Origin: Phycisphaerae bacterium
GTDB lineage: Bacteria; Planctomycetota; Phycisphaerae; UBA1845
Length of the DNA stretch: 64,000 nucleotides
Assembly: GCA_021604825.1 (NCBI GenBank)
Contig: BQJS01000001.1
Location: 9,861-73,860, forward strand
Direction of reading: 5' to 3'
Shown here: piece by piece, positions 52,578-60,226 of the stretch
Numbering within the stretch: the first letter of the stretch is position 1
Layout of the letters: every line of letters begins with the position of its first letter
Position numbers and translations under genes: made by a program
Notes under the pieces: generated by a model
Told to the model about the DNA's origin: nothing
Databases searched by the model: none
What the model saw: only the letters and a program-made list of their open reading frames with translations

Positions 52578-53345
52578 ATGTCGGAATACTCCAAACAACT
52601 CGAAGCAAACCTGCAACGCATCCAGGGCGGTGTTCATGAGGCCTGCGAGAAAGCCAACCGCCGACCCGACGAAATCAAGATTGTGGCTGTCACCAAGTAC
52701 GCCACGCTCGATGTGGTTAAAGACATTGTCGATCTGGGGCTTTCCGAATTGGGCGAGAGCAAGGCGCAGGAGTTAGCCGCCCGGGGCGAAGCGATTCACG
52801 AGTTCCTCTCCACTCGCGCCCGCGACATGCAAGCAGGAGCGATGCCGAGACCCAAGTGGCATATGGTTGGCCATCTTCAACGCAACAAGGTGCGATTGGT
52901 GCTGCCTTGGGTTGAGATGATTCACTCGGTGGACAGTTTGCGACTGGGTGAAGAAATCAGTGCCGAAGCCGTGAACCGCGACTGCGAAGTTGATGTGCTG
53001 ATGCAGGTTAATTCTAGCAATGAGGCGTCGAAGTTCGGCGTGGCTGTTGGCGCTGCGACGCACCTAGCCGAGATGATCGCTACGCTCCCCAACGTCAATC
53101 TTTGCGGACTCATGACGATGGCGCCGCTGACCGATGATCGCGATGCGATATACGATTGCTTCATGCGTTGTCGCGAGCTTTACGATGAGATTACCCACGA
53201 GGTTGAAGTTGGCGAACACTTCCGTCATCTGTCGATGGGCATGAGTCGCGACTTTGACATTGCGATTGGCTGCGGGGCGACAATTCTTAGAATTGGTAGT
53301 GCGCTGACCGAAGGCCTGCCGACGACTGCGCCCGCAACAACTTGA
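52578..53345 (+). CDS. YggS family PLP homeostasis protein
   Basis: The 255-residue alanine-racemase-fold protein has the PLP lysine in IKIVAVTKYATLDVV (Lys about 38), followed by ELGESKAQEL, WHMVGHLQRNKVR, and, near the C-terminus, HLSMGMSRDFDIAIGCGATILRIGSALTEG. It buffers pyridoxal phosphate and affects amino-acid metabolism. GAGGCGAC precedes ATG 52578. It is divergent from trmB. Confidence 0.93.
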   Translation: MSEYSKQLEANLQRIQGGVHEACEKANRRPDEIKIVAVTKYATLDVVKDIVDLGLSELGESKAQELAARGEAIHEFLSTRARDMQAGAMPRPKWHMVGHLQRNKVRLVLPWVEMIHSVDSLRLGEEISAEAVNRDCEVDVLMQVNSSNEASKFGVAVGAATHLAEMIATLPNVNLCGLMTMAPLTDDRDAIYDCFMRCRELYDEITHEVEVGEHFRHLSMGMSRDFDIAIGCGATILRIGSALTEGLPTTAPATT

Positions 53346-53407
53346 TCCCACCGGACTTGCCATCATTTTTCAAAATCCTTGACATGAAAGCACGGCAACG
53401 TTGATAA

Positions 53408-53667
53408 TGCCGCCGGTTGCTGGTGGCTTGGCATCGGATGTGTCAGGCAGAATCGGGAATCCGGTGAGAATCCGGAACAGACCCGCTACTGTGACCGGGA
53501 ACGAACGCTGCATAACGCCATTGTTCGCACACCTCGAAGGTGGTCGTCGCCGATTGGGGCGGCTTGCGATTGAGAAGGCGCGGCTAGTAGGACCGATTGA
53601 CGCTTGTATACAAGTCTCAACTTGTATGACAAGTGTTGATTTGCCCGGAAGTCAGGAGACCGGCCAG
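53408..53667 (+). promoter_or_regulatory. Cobalamin (adenosylcobalamin-type) riboswitch
   Basis: The conserved aptamer is present in order: GGGAATCCGGTGAGAATCCG (53456-53475), CGGAACAGACCCGCTACTGT, then GTGACCGGGAACGAACGCTG, GCCATTG, GAGAAGGCG, AGTAGGA and the B12 box GGAAGTCAGGAGACCGGCC (53647-53665). An outer helix can form between CGCCGGTT (53411) and ACCGGC in the box region. An unusual insertion carries two palindromic hairpins (53603-53614, 53621-53633). It lies in the leader of the plus-strand operon starting at 54024. Confidence 0.93.
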
Positions 53668-54023
53668 TGAACCTTTCGCCTTCGGTTTGTACCCATTGAA
53701 TCGGGCCGTTCGTTTTGCACGGGCGCTGATTTGCTGGGGCGGCTGAGGTTGGGGCCTTCGAGGATAAGGGCTCATGGCTATCTGCGCAAGATTCTCTTGG
53801 TGCGTTTCGCGCTTTAAACGCCATCTATTCTCTCAACCCATTGAAACTGCTTTCTGCTTGCGGGCGAGGTGTGCTGTCGATCGATGGCGTGGCTTGTTTG
53901 TGAAGTGGCGGTGGTTCACCTCTGTTGATGCAAACCGAAGCGGTCGTATGGCGCGCCCGAAGTGCGCGCATCGTGCGGCTGACGGTCGTGCCCGATTGGT
54001 TCGGGCCCATCAGGAGGTGGATC
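53668..54023. other. Long leader between riboswitch and first operon gene
   Basis: 356 nt of leader with no clear terminator. Candidate regulatory pairing: CACCTC (53917-53922) is exactly complementary to GAGGTG (54014-54019), which is part of the Shine-Dalgarno of the first gene, so sequestration of translation initiation is possible. An open frame from 53774 has poor composition and is not accepted as a gene. Confidence 0.45.
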
Positions 54024-55103
54024 ATGTTGTTGGGAAGAAGTCGGATTGGAATTGTGTTGTCGGTGTTGGTGCCATTGTGTGGCACTTTTGGAGTTTCTTC
54101 GGCGCGCGGCGCGCTGGCGTTCACGCCGTCTCCGGGTTGGTCGTCCAGCGAAGTGTGGTCGGGAACCAACGCATCGCATTTTGCGGTCGGTGACGACGGG
54201 TTTTATATCTACGGCGCTGAACAAGTTGGAACGGATGGGGGCGGAAACCCGACGCACCAGAACGTCGTGCGGCGGTTCGATGGTGTAAACACAATTGAGG
54301 TGGCTCGTTCGCCGGTTTTTTCGGGCAGCAACTATTCGCCGGATGCGATCACGATTGTGAATGGCGACGTGTATTGGGCCCACGTGCAGAGTTTTTCGCT
54401 CGGTGGGTCGGCCAACGTTTACAAGAGTTCGTTCGATGGGGCGAACTGGGTGACATCGTCGGTGCTGGATGAGTCGGTTGGCGCGAATGTGTTTAGCCTG
54501 TCGAGCGATGGTGATCGGGTCTATGGAGCGGGTGTTGATTCGACTGGAGGGAACGTCGCGTTTCTGTTCGATGATGCGGATGACTACACCGTGCTTGCGG
54601 ATCTTGGCGGCGCCAGTGGTGGTTCGGGGTTCGACCCCGCTGGCAATTTTTACGCAGGATTTTTTGATTTTGTAAACGGTTCGACGGTCAGGAAATACTC
54701 AGCCGCCCAGTTGGCGGACCGGGCCAATGGGACGCAGACGACGCCATACGACGCGTCGGATGCGATCGATGGTTTCGCGGTGCCCGGGACTGGGTCGCCG
54801 GTGATGGAAAGCGACGGGGCGAGTTTATTCGGAGTGGAATTTGACGGGACGTTCACCAATTCAAGTCCATTCGCGTTTGATTTGTTGACGAACACGTCTG
54901 AGTCTCTGGGGGCGTTGTCGGGGGCGGCTACGAATAACCTGACGACTGATCTCTACGCTCGCGACGGCAATGTTTTCTTTATGGGGCGCGACGGATTTGG
55001 TCCGTTTGGTGACGCGACGATCTTTCAATTGGTGCCCGAGCCCGCAACGTTCGCCTTGCTCTTGTGTGGTGGCGGATTGGTTCTTGCCGGGCGGAGGCGT
55101 TAG
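54024..55103 (+). CDS. PEP-CTERM-sorted beta-propeller-like surface protein
   Basis: The 359-residue precursor has a strong AGGAGGTGG before its ATG, a signal peptide (GIVLSVLVPLCGTFG ... ARGALA), and a C-terminal PEP-CTERM signal: VPEPATF, a hydrophobic segment, and GRRR at the end. Between them, repeated blade-like motifs (DDGFYIYGAEQ, NGDVYWAHVQ, DGDRVYGAGVD, GNFYAGFFD, GASLFGVEFDG, DGNVFFMGRDG) suggest a beta-propeller. Exosortase would cleave it at the PEP motif and attach it to the surface. It is the first gene behind the cobalamin riboswitch. Confidence 0.82.
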   Translation: MLLGRSRIGIVLSVLVPLCGTFGVSSARGALAFTPSPGWSSSEVWSGTNASHFAVGDDGFYIYGAEQVGTDGGGNPTHQNVVRRFDGVNTIEVARSPVFSGSNYSPDAITIVNGDVYWAHVQSFSLGGSANVYKSSFDGANWVTSSVLDESVGANVFSLSSDGDRVYGAGVDSTGGNVAFLFDDADDYTVLADLGGASGGSGFDPAGNFYAGFFDFVNGSTVRKYSAAQLADRANGTQTTPYDASDAIDGFAVPGTGSPVMESDGASLFGVEFDGTFTNSSPFAFDLLTNTSESLGALSGAATNNLTTDLYARDGNVFFMGRDGFGPFGDATIFQLVPEPATFALLLCGGGLVLAGRRR

Positions 55104-55105
55104 AG

Positions 55106-56287
55106 GTGTTGTTCAAACGGTTGGCGGTGTTTTCCGGAAGGGAAGGTGGAGGATTGGGCGCTGGGCTTCGAGCGCAGCGCCCGTCCTCGCTGTTTCTGCT
55201 TGGTGTTTTGGTGTCGATCGGTTCAAGCGTCGTGCGAGCGGACAGCCCATTCGCTACAAACGTGTTGGACTACGGACCTGCGCCGGGGCAATTCGTGAAC
55301 GACTCGCAACTTAACGACGCCAACAAATCGTTGGGGGCACCGAGTGGCGGTGGAAGCGGCGAGGGCAACGAGTTGGGCGTGGTGACGTTGGGTGGGTTTG
55401 GCGGCACGATCACGCTGGCGTTCGATCACACAGTGCGTGACGATCATGCCAATCCCTTCGGACTCGATGCGATCGTTTTTGGCAACGCGTTTTGGGCGGC
55501 TGCCAATGCCAACCGGCGTTGGGCGGAAACCGGCATCATCGAGATCAGTCGTGACGCGAACAGCAACGGGTTGGCTGACGATCCTTGGTTCTTGATTCCG
55601 GGGTCACATGTGACCGATCCGGTGGGTCAATATTCGGTGATGACTTGGGACAGTGATCTTGGCGATGGTACGTTCCCGCCAGCCAATCCATTTTGGGTGC
55701 CAGCCGGCAGTTCAGGGACGTGGACCACTGAGGGGTATAAGTTGCAAGGGGCACCGTTTGACGGACCGGTCCTTGAGAATCCCAATGGGCTGGCAGCCGA
55801 GGTGGAAGGCGTGTTCGGTTTCGCCGATCTGTCGCCGGTGGCATTGCTGCCCGACGGCATCGACGCGGAAGATTTCTATGTTCGGCCCGACGATGCATTG
55901 AAGGTCGGGTTGACGGACGGCTCGGCTGGTGGTGATGGATTTGATATCGCGTGGGCGATCGATCCCGCGACAGGTGCGGATGCCGAGCTGGATGGATTCG
56001 ATTTTGTTCGGATCACGACGGCTGTCGATTTCATCGCGGGTGCATTGGGTGAAGTGTCCACGGAGATTGATGCCGTTGCGGATGTCGCCGAGACGTTTGC
56101 GGGCGATGTTGATGGTGATGGTGATGTTGATTTGGATGACCATGCGTACTTTGTCGAGTGCCTTCAAGGTCCGGAATCCTCCGTACCGACGAGTCCGTGT
56201 CGGCCACTCGATTTTGATGATGATGGCGATGTTGATCTTGTTGATGCCTGTGGTTTTCAAATCGTGTTTGGGATGCAAGCGCCGTGA
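55106..56287 (+). CDS. Secreted surface protein with dockerin-like C-terminus, in the riboswitch operon
   Basis: 393 residues from GTG 55106, two bases after the preceding stop, with GGAGG nine bases upstream, so tight coupling. A signal peptide (SSLFLLGVLVSIGSSVVRA) is followed by a ~300-residue domain with LGVVTLGGFGGTITLAFDHTV, FGLDAIVFGNAFW and RDANSNGLADDPWFLIPGS, a pattern I associate with B12-regulated cell-surface proteins in other phyla. It ends with GDVDGDGDVDLDDHAYF and DFDDDGDVDLVDACGFQ, dockerin-like. Function by inference: binding of a corrinoid or its carrier. Confidence 0.78.
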   Translation: MLFKRLAVFSGREGGGLGAGLRAQRPSSLFLLGVLVSIGSSVVRADSPFATNVLDYGPAPGQFVNDSQLNDANKSLGAPSGGGSGEGNELGVVTLGGFGGTITLAFDHTVRDDHANPFGLDAIVFGNAFWAAANANRRWAETGIIEISRDANSNGLADDPWFLIPGSHVTDPVGQYSVMTWDSDLGDGTFPPANPFWVPAGSSGTWTTEGYKLQGAPFDGPVLENPNGLAAEVEGVFGFADLSPVALLPDGIDAEDFYVRPDDALKVGLTDGSAGGDGFDIAWAIDPATGADAELDGFDFVRITTAVDFIAGALGEVSTEIDAVADVAETFAGDVDGDGDVDLDDHAYFVECLQGPESSVPTSPCRPLDFDDDGDVDLVDACGFQIVFGMQAP

Positions 56288-56319
56288 AGCCTGGAACTAA
56301 TATGCCGATTCGACATTCG

Positions 56320-56350
56320 GGTGCCCCATCCTTTCAGGATGGGGGACTGA
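56320..56350 (+). repeat. Hairpin repeat, copy 5
   Basis: 31 bp with a fully Watson-Crick 9-bp stem (CCCCATCCT / AGGATGGGG). Its last A is the first base of the ATG of the next gene (56350), and its GGGGGA acts as the Shine-Dalgarno. Confidence 0.85.
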
Positions 56351-57195
56351 TGAGTATTGATTCGGTGTCTCGTTTTCTTCAGTCCCCCACCCTGAAGGGC
56401 GGGGCACCGGCACCCGTTTCTGCGTTTACTTTGGTCGAATTGCTTGTGGTGGTTTCGATTGTTGCGCTGCTGCTTTCGATTCTCTTGCCTTCTTTGCGTG
56501 GGGCGCGAGAGGAGGCCAAGGCTACGGTTTGTGCTTCCAATGTGCGGCAGATCGCGCTGGCGAATCTTGGTTATTCGACGGAGTACAACGGGCGGTTTTG
56601 TCCGGGGGCGTGCGACTTTCTTGAGAACAAGAATCGTTGGCATGGGAAGCGCGAGACGACCGGGGAGCCGTTTGACGGTCGCGAAGGTCCGTTGGTGCCA
56701 TATCTAGGCACTGAAGGGGCGATTCGTTCGTGCCCTTCGTTTCGCGATCCGCTCGATCAGCCAGCCGCTTTCGAGCGGGCAAGCGGTGGGTATGGTTACA
56801 ACCTAGCCTATTTGGGGCGAGAGCTGCGCGACATTGGTTACGGGTTCTATGCGGTCGAAAGCGACAAGACCGGCGTGCAAAGTGAACGCATTAAGCGACC
56901 CGCCGACACGGTGATGTTCGCGGATACCGCGTTTGCAGTGAATACGGAAGGGGCGGCTGAGTATAGTTTTGCGGAGCCACGTTTCCTGCCAACCAACCCA
57001 TCATTTCGGTCGGACCCATCGATTCACTTCCGGCACGTCAAGAAGAAGGCGAACGTCGCGTGGGTGGATGGCCACGTGGATCGACGAAAGCTGACGTTTT
57101 CCTGGTCGAGCGGGTTGTATTTGGGCAGACCGGAAGCGTACGACATTGGTTGGTTTGGCGATGCCGATGACAACAGCTATTTCGATTTGGAGTAG
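56350..57195 (+). CDS. Prepilin-type (H-X9-DG) protein, third gene of the riboswitch operon
   Basis: 281 residues. A leader of ~25 residues (including SPTLKGGAPAP encoded by hairpin repeat copy 6) ends in SA before the FTLVELLVVVSIVALLLSI helix, the prepilin-peptidase signal (cleavage A/F). The remaining ~220 residues have CASNVRQIALANLGYS and the closing HFRHVKKKANVAWVDGH (H-X9-DG box), which define this planctomycete pseudopilin family. It lies 62 bp after the dockerin-like gene. A role in surface assembly or secretion is inferred. Confidence 0.85.
   Translation: MSIDSVSRFLQSPTLKGGAPAPVSAFTLVELLVVVSIVALLLSILLPSLRGAREEAKATVCASNVRQIALANLGYSTEYNGRFCPGACDFLENKNRWHGKRETTGEPFDGREGPLVPYLGTEGAIRSCPSFRDPLDQPAAFERASGGYGYNLAYLGRELRDIGYGFYAVESDKTGVQSERIKRPADTVMFADTAFAVNTEGAAEYSFAEPRFLPTNPSFRSDPSIHFRHVKKKANVAWVDGHVDRRKLTFSWSSGLYLGRPEAYDIGWFGDADDNSYFDLE
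56379..56408 (-). repeat. Hairpin repeat, copy 6, inside the prepilin leader
   Basis: 30 bp in inverted orientation to copy 5, in frame within the prepilin coding sequence. The repeat encodes the SPTLKGGAP part of the leader peptide. Confidence 0.85.
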
Positions 57196-57222
57196 AACGT
57201 TTGAAAGCGTTCGATGCGTTTG

Positions 57223-57831
57223 TTACCTACGACGCCGAGCCCGTTTGAACTGTACGATCGGCGCGGCGAACATGGCCATCAGTAGCATGGCGGGTGAGCC
57301 TGCACCGCAAAATAAGTCAAACGGTAAAAGCACGTCGCCGGGGATGTTACCACCATCACCGCCACCGATGTCATCGCAGAGCGGGCTGTCGTCGATAAAG
57401 TCGCAAGCATCGCAGCCCGTGTTGATGCGATCTTCGGGCAGGATGCCGCTGTCAAACGGTTCGCCCGTGAATGTGTCGACCTCGACCACTGTTCCCACCA
57501 ATGATGTCCAGAAGACGGCTGGTAGTCCGTCGCCGTCGTCTAAGAATTCGACGAAGCCTGACGGCTCGCCCCGATACAACACTTCGTCATTGCTGGTGAC
57601 GATCAGATCGGAGAGGATGGCGTCGGCACCTGACACGATGACCATTTCGCCGGTATCAAACAGCGAGACTAGTTCAGCATTGGATGCGTTGATCACACCG
57701 CACTCGGCGCCGGAAACAAAATCTTCAAAAATGATCCAGTCTTCGTTGACGACTCCGCCCAGCGCGGTGGCTGTCGAGATCGAACACAAAAGGGCGGCAA
57801 GTGCGATTCGCAAGTTGGTGGTGGATTTCAT
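57223..57831 (-). CDS. Secreted protein with CGAG-type C-terminal membrane anchor
   Basis: The 202-residue precursor starts with a signal peptide (LRIALAALLCSISTATALGG) and carries acidic Gly/Asp-rich stretches. It ends in FCGAGSPAMLLMAMFAAP, a few residues and KRARRRR: Cys-Gly-Ala-Gly, a hydrophobic helix and a basic tail, a tripartite sorting-signal layout. Cysteines occur in DACD and DDSPLCDDI as well. The gene is convergent with the prepilin gene, 27 bp apart. Function unknown. Confidence 0.65.
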   Translation of the reverse strand: MKSTTNLRIALAALLCSISTATALGGVVNEDWIIFEDFVSGAECGVINASNAELVSLFDTGEMVIVSGADAILSDLIVTSNDEVLYRGEPSGFVEFLDDGDGLPAVFWTSLVGTVVEVDTFTGEPFDSGILPEDRINTGCDACDFIDDSPLCDDIGGGDGGNIPGDVLLPFDLFCGAGSPAMLLMAMFAAPIVQFKRARRRR

Positions 57832-58108
57832 CACATGGATTCCTGTTTAGACTGTGGCTTCAGTTGACCCCAAGGATCGCAGAAAACCAAGTGTTTGGAA
57901 AGTTCCGACGAATTAATTCGCCCTGAGCAACCGTTGCCCACGCGTGAAAATGTGGCTTGATGCAGTTGTGCTGGAGTGTAGCGCTCGGCGCTTCAATCGA
58001 CAATTCCTGACAATTGCAACGGCGTTGGCGGCTTGCTAGGCTTCAATTCGTGTGAGTGCCACTTCAAGCGTAGTAGTCGGTCTAAATTTCTCCATCAAGG
58101 AACACAAA

Positions 58109-60226
58109 ATGTTTCGCAGATTTTCTTCTTCGAGAGTTTCGAATTCTTTCACCCTGCTGGGCTTGGTCGCGTTTCTGTTGGCGGCGTCGCCGCAGTTGGC
58201 GAGTGCGGCTGGCATGACGGCGAAGGATGTGGCCCGGATCGAATCCGTGTCAGCCGTGGCGATGTCGCCCGACGTGCAGCACATTGCTTACACGCTTTCG
58301 GTGCCGCGCGAGCTTGGTACGGACGACAACGGGGGGGCATGGTCGGAGCTTCACGTGTGCGATTTGTCCGGCAAGTCGCGGCCTTTCATTACGGGCGAGG
58401 TCAGCATCGGTCGCATTCAATGGAAGCCAGACGGTTCTGCGATTTCGTTCGTAGCCAAACGCGGCGACGACAAGCATAGTGCGATTTATGCGATTCCCGT
58501 CGATGGCGGTGAGGCTAAGAAGATCGTCTCGCATGAAGCCGGCATCGGGGCATACGATTGGGATGCGTCGGGCGAGCGTATTGCGTTTGTGGCGAAGGAG
58601 AAGAAGGACAAGGACAAAAAGGATCTCGAAGAGAAGGGATTCAATCCTGAGATTTATGAAGAGGATCTGAACTTCTCGCGCGTTTGGATTTCGGGCACCG
58701 ACCCGGAAAACGATGAAGATCCGCGTAAGTTGGAACTCGATGGTTCGGCGACGGCTGTCTATTTTTCGCCTGATGGAAAATCGCTCGCGGTCAAGATGGC
58801 CAAGACGCCGTTAATCGATCACCAGTACATGTTCTCGAAGATTCACGTGGTTGATGTCGAGTCGGGTACGGCGTCAGCCGTGATCGAGAACGTTGGGAAG
58901 TTGGAAGCGGTGCGATGGTGTCCTGATGGCAAGTCGCTCGCGTTTCTCGCTGGCGAAGACTTGAATGACCCATCTGCGGGCCGGTTGTTTACGGTGAGTG
59001 CGTCGGGCGGTGCTTTCAAGCAGGTTGCGCCGGACTATCTGCCGAACTTTGCGAGCATCGAATGGCAAAATGCCAACACCATCATGTTCCTTGCCAACGA
59101 CGGTTGCCTGACCGCGTTCGGTCGGGTGAACAAGGATGGATCGGATTTCAAAATTGTGGTGGAACCCGGTGGTCCGGTGATGGGCCGGCTGTCTTTGTCG
59201 AAGGACGGACAGTCAGCCGCGTTTGCTGGGAGTGCCCCGACACATGCCCCTGAGTTGTTTGTGATGAAGCACGGCGAAACGAGCCCGCGCCGCTTGACCC
59301 ATCACAACGAATGGTTGAACGACGTCGAGATGGCCAAGGAAGAAATCGTTCGGTACAAAGCCCGCGACGGCGAGACCATCGAGGCGATCTTGGTTCATCC
59401 GCTCAATGAGAAACCAGGCGTGCGCTACCCGCTCGTTTTAGATGTGCATGGTGGGCCCGAGTCGCAGGTGCAGCTCGGATTTTCCACCCGATATGCCAGT
59501 CCTGGGCAGATGGCGGCAGCGATGGGGATTGCGGTGTTGCGACCGAACTATCGCGGTAGCACCGGGCGCGGCGTGGCGTTTGCCAAAGCCCATCAGAGCG
59601 ATTACGGCGGAAAAGAATTCGACGACCTGATCGACGGAGTGGATTACCTGATCGAAAAAGGTCTTGTGGACAAGGATCGCGTTGGCATCACCGGTGGATC
59701 ATACGGCGGGTTCGCGACGGCATGGTGTAGTACGAAGCACACCGATCGGTTTGCGGCTGGCGTGATGTTCGTCGGGATCAGCGACCAGATTTCCAAGTCG
59801 GGTACGACCGACATCGCCGAGGAGATGTATCTCGTTCACGCCCGCAAGCGTATTTGGGAAGACTGGCAATTCTTCCTCGAACGCAGCCCGATCTATTACG
59901 TCGAACAAGCCCGCACGCCTCTGTTGATCCTCCACGGTAAAGAAGACCCGCGCGTGCATCCGTCGCAATCGATGGAACTCTATCGCAATCTCAAAATTCT
60001 CGGGAACACGCCGGTGCGGTTGGTGTTGTATCCGGGCGAGGGGCACGGCAATCGCAAAGCCGCAAGTCGCTACGATTACAGCCTCCGGATGATGCGCTGG
60101 ATGAAATCGTTTTTGCAAGACAGCGCGAAGGAAGCGCCGCCATTTAAGATCGATTACGAACTCGAAGATGAAGACGACGAGGGCGACGATGAACCTGAGA
60201 CGCCCGAACCGTCGGATGAATCTTGA
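58109..60226 (+). CDS. S9 family prolyl oligopeptidase, exported
   Basis: The 705-residue protein has an N-terminal signal (LGLVAFLLAASPQLASAAG) and a beta-propeller of DPP-IV/acylaminoacyl-peptidase type (repeated SPDGKSLA motifs). The C-terminal hydrolase has the Ser motif GITGGSYGGFATAW near 550, the Asp in LLILHGKEDPRVHP and the His in YPGEGHGN. An acidic tail (DEDDEGDDEPETPE) follows. AAGGA precedes ATG 58109. Role: extracellular or periplasmic peptide degradation. The last 73 bases overlap the convergent permease gene. Confidence 0.93.
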   Translation: MFRRFSSSRVSNSFTLLGLVAFLLAASPQLASAAGMTAKDVARIESVSAVAMSPDVQHIAYTLSVPRELGTDDNGGAWSELHVCDLSGKSRPFITGEVSIGRIQWKPDGSAISFVAKRGDDKHSAIYAIPVDGGEAKKIVSHEAGIGAYDWDASGERIAFVAKEKKDKDKKDLEEKGFNPEIYEEDLNFSRVWISGTDPENDEDPRKLELDGSATAVYFSPDGKSLAVKMAKTPLIDHQYMFSKIHVVDVESGTASAVIENVGKLEAVRWCPDGKSLAFLAGEDLNDPSAGRLFTVSASGGAFKQVAPDYLPNFASIEWQNANTIMFLANDGCLTAFGRVNKDGSDFKIVVEPGGPVMGRLSLSKDGQSAAFAGSAPTHAPELFVMKHGETSPRRLTHHNEWLNDVEMAKEEIVRYKARDGETIEAILVHPLNEKPGVRYPLVLDVHGGPESQVQLGFSTRYASPGQMAAAMGIAVLRPNYRGSTGRGVAFAKAHQSDYGGKEFDDLIDGVDYLIEKGLVDKDRVGITGGSYGGFATAWCSTKHTDRFAAGVMFVGISDQISKSGTTDIAEEMYLVHARKRIWEDWQFFLERSPIYYVEQARTPLLILHGKEDPRVHPSQSMELYRNLKILGNTPVRLVLYPGEGHGNRKAASRYDYSLRMMRWMKSFLQDSAKEAPPFKIDYELEDEDDEGDDEPETPEPSDES

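Noticed and set aside
53774..54193. A 139-codon frame between the riboswitch and the PEP-CTERM gene
   Set aside because: Has GAGGATAAGG upstream, but composition is Arg/Trp/Cys-rich and it overlaps the start of the convincing PEP-CTERM gene in another frame.
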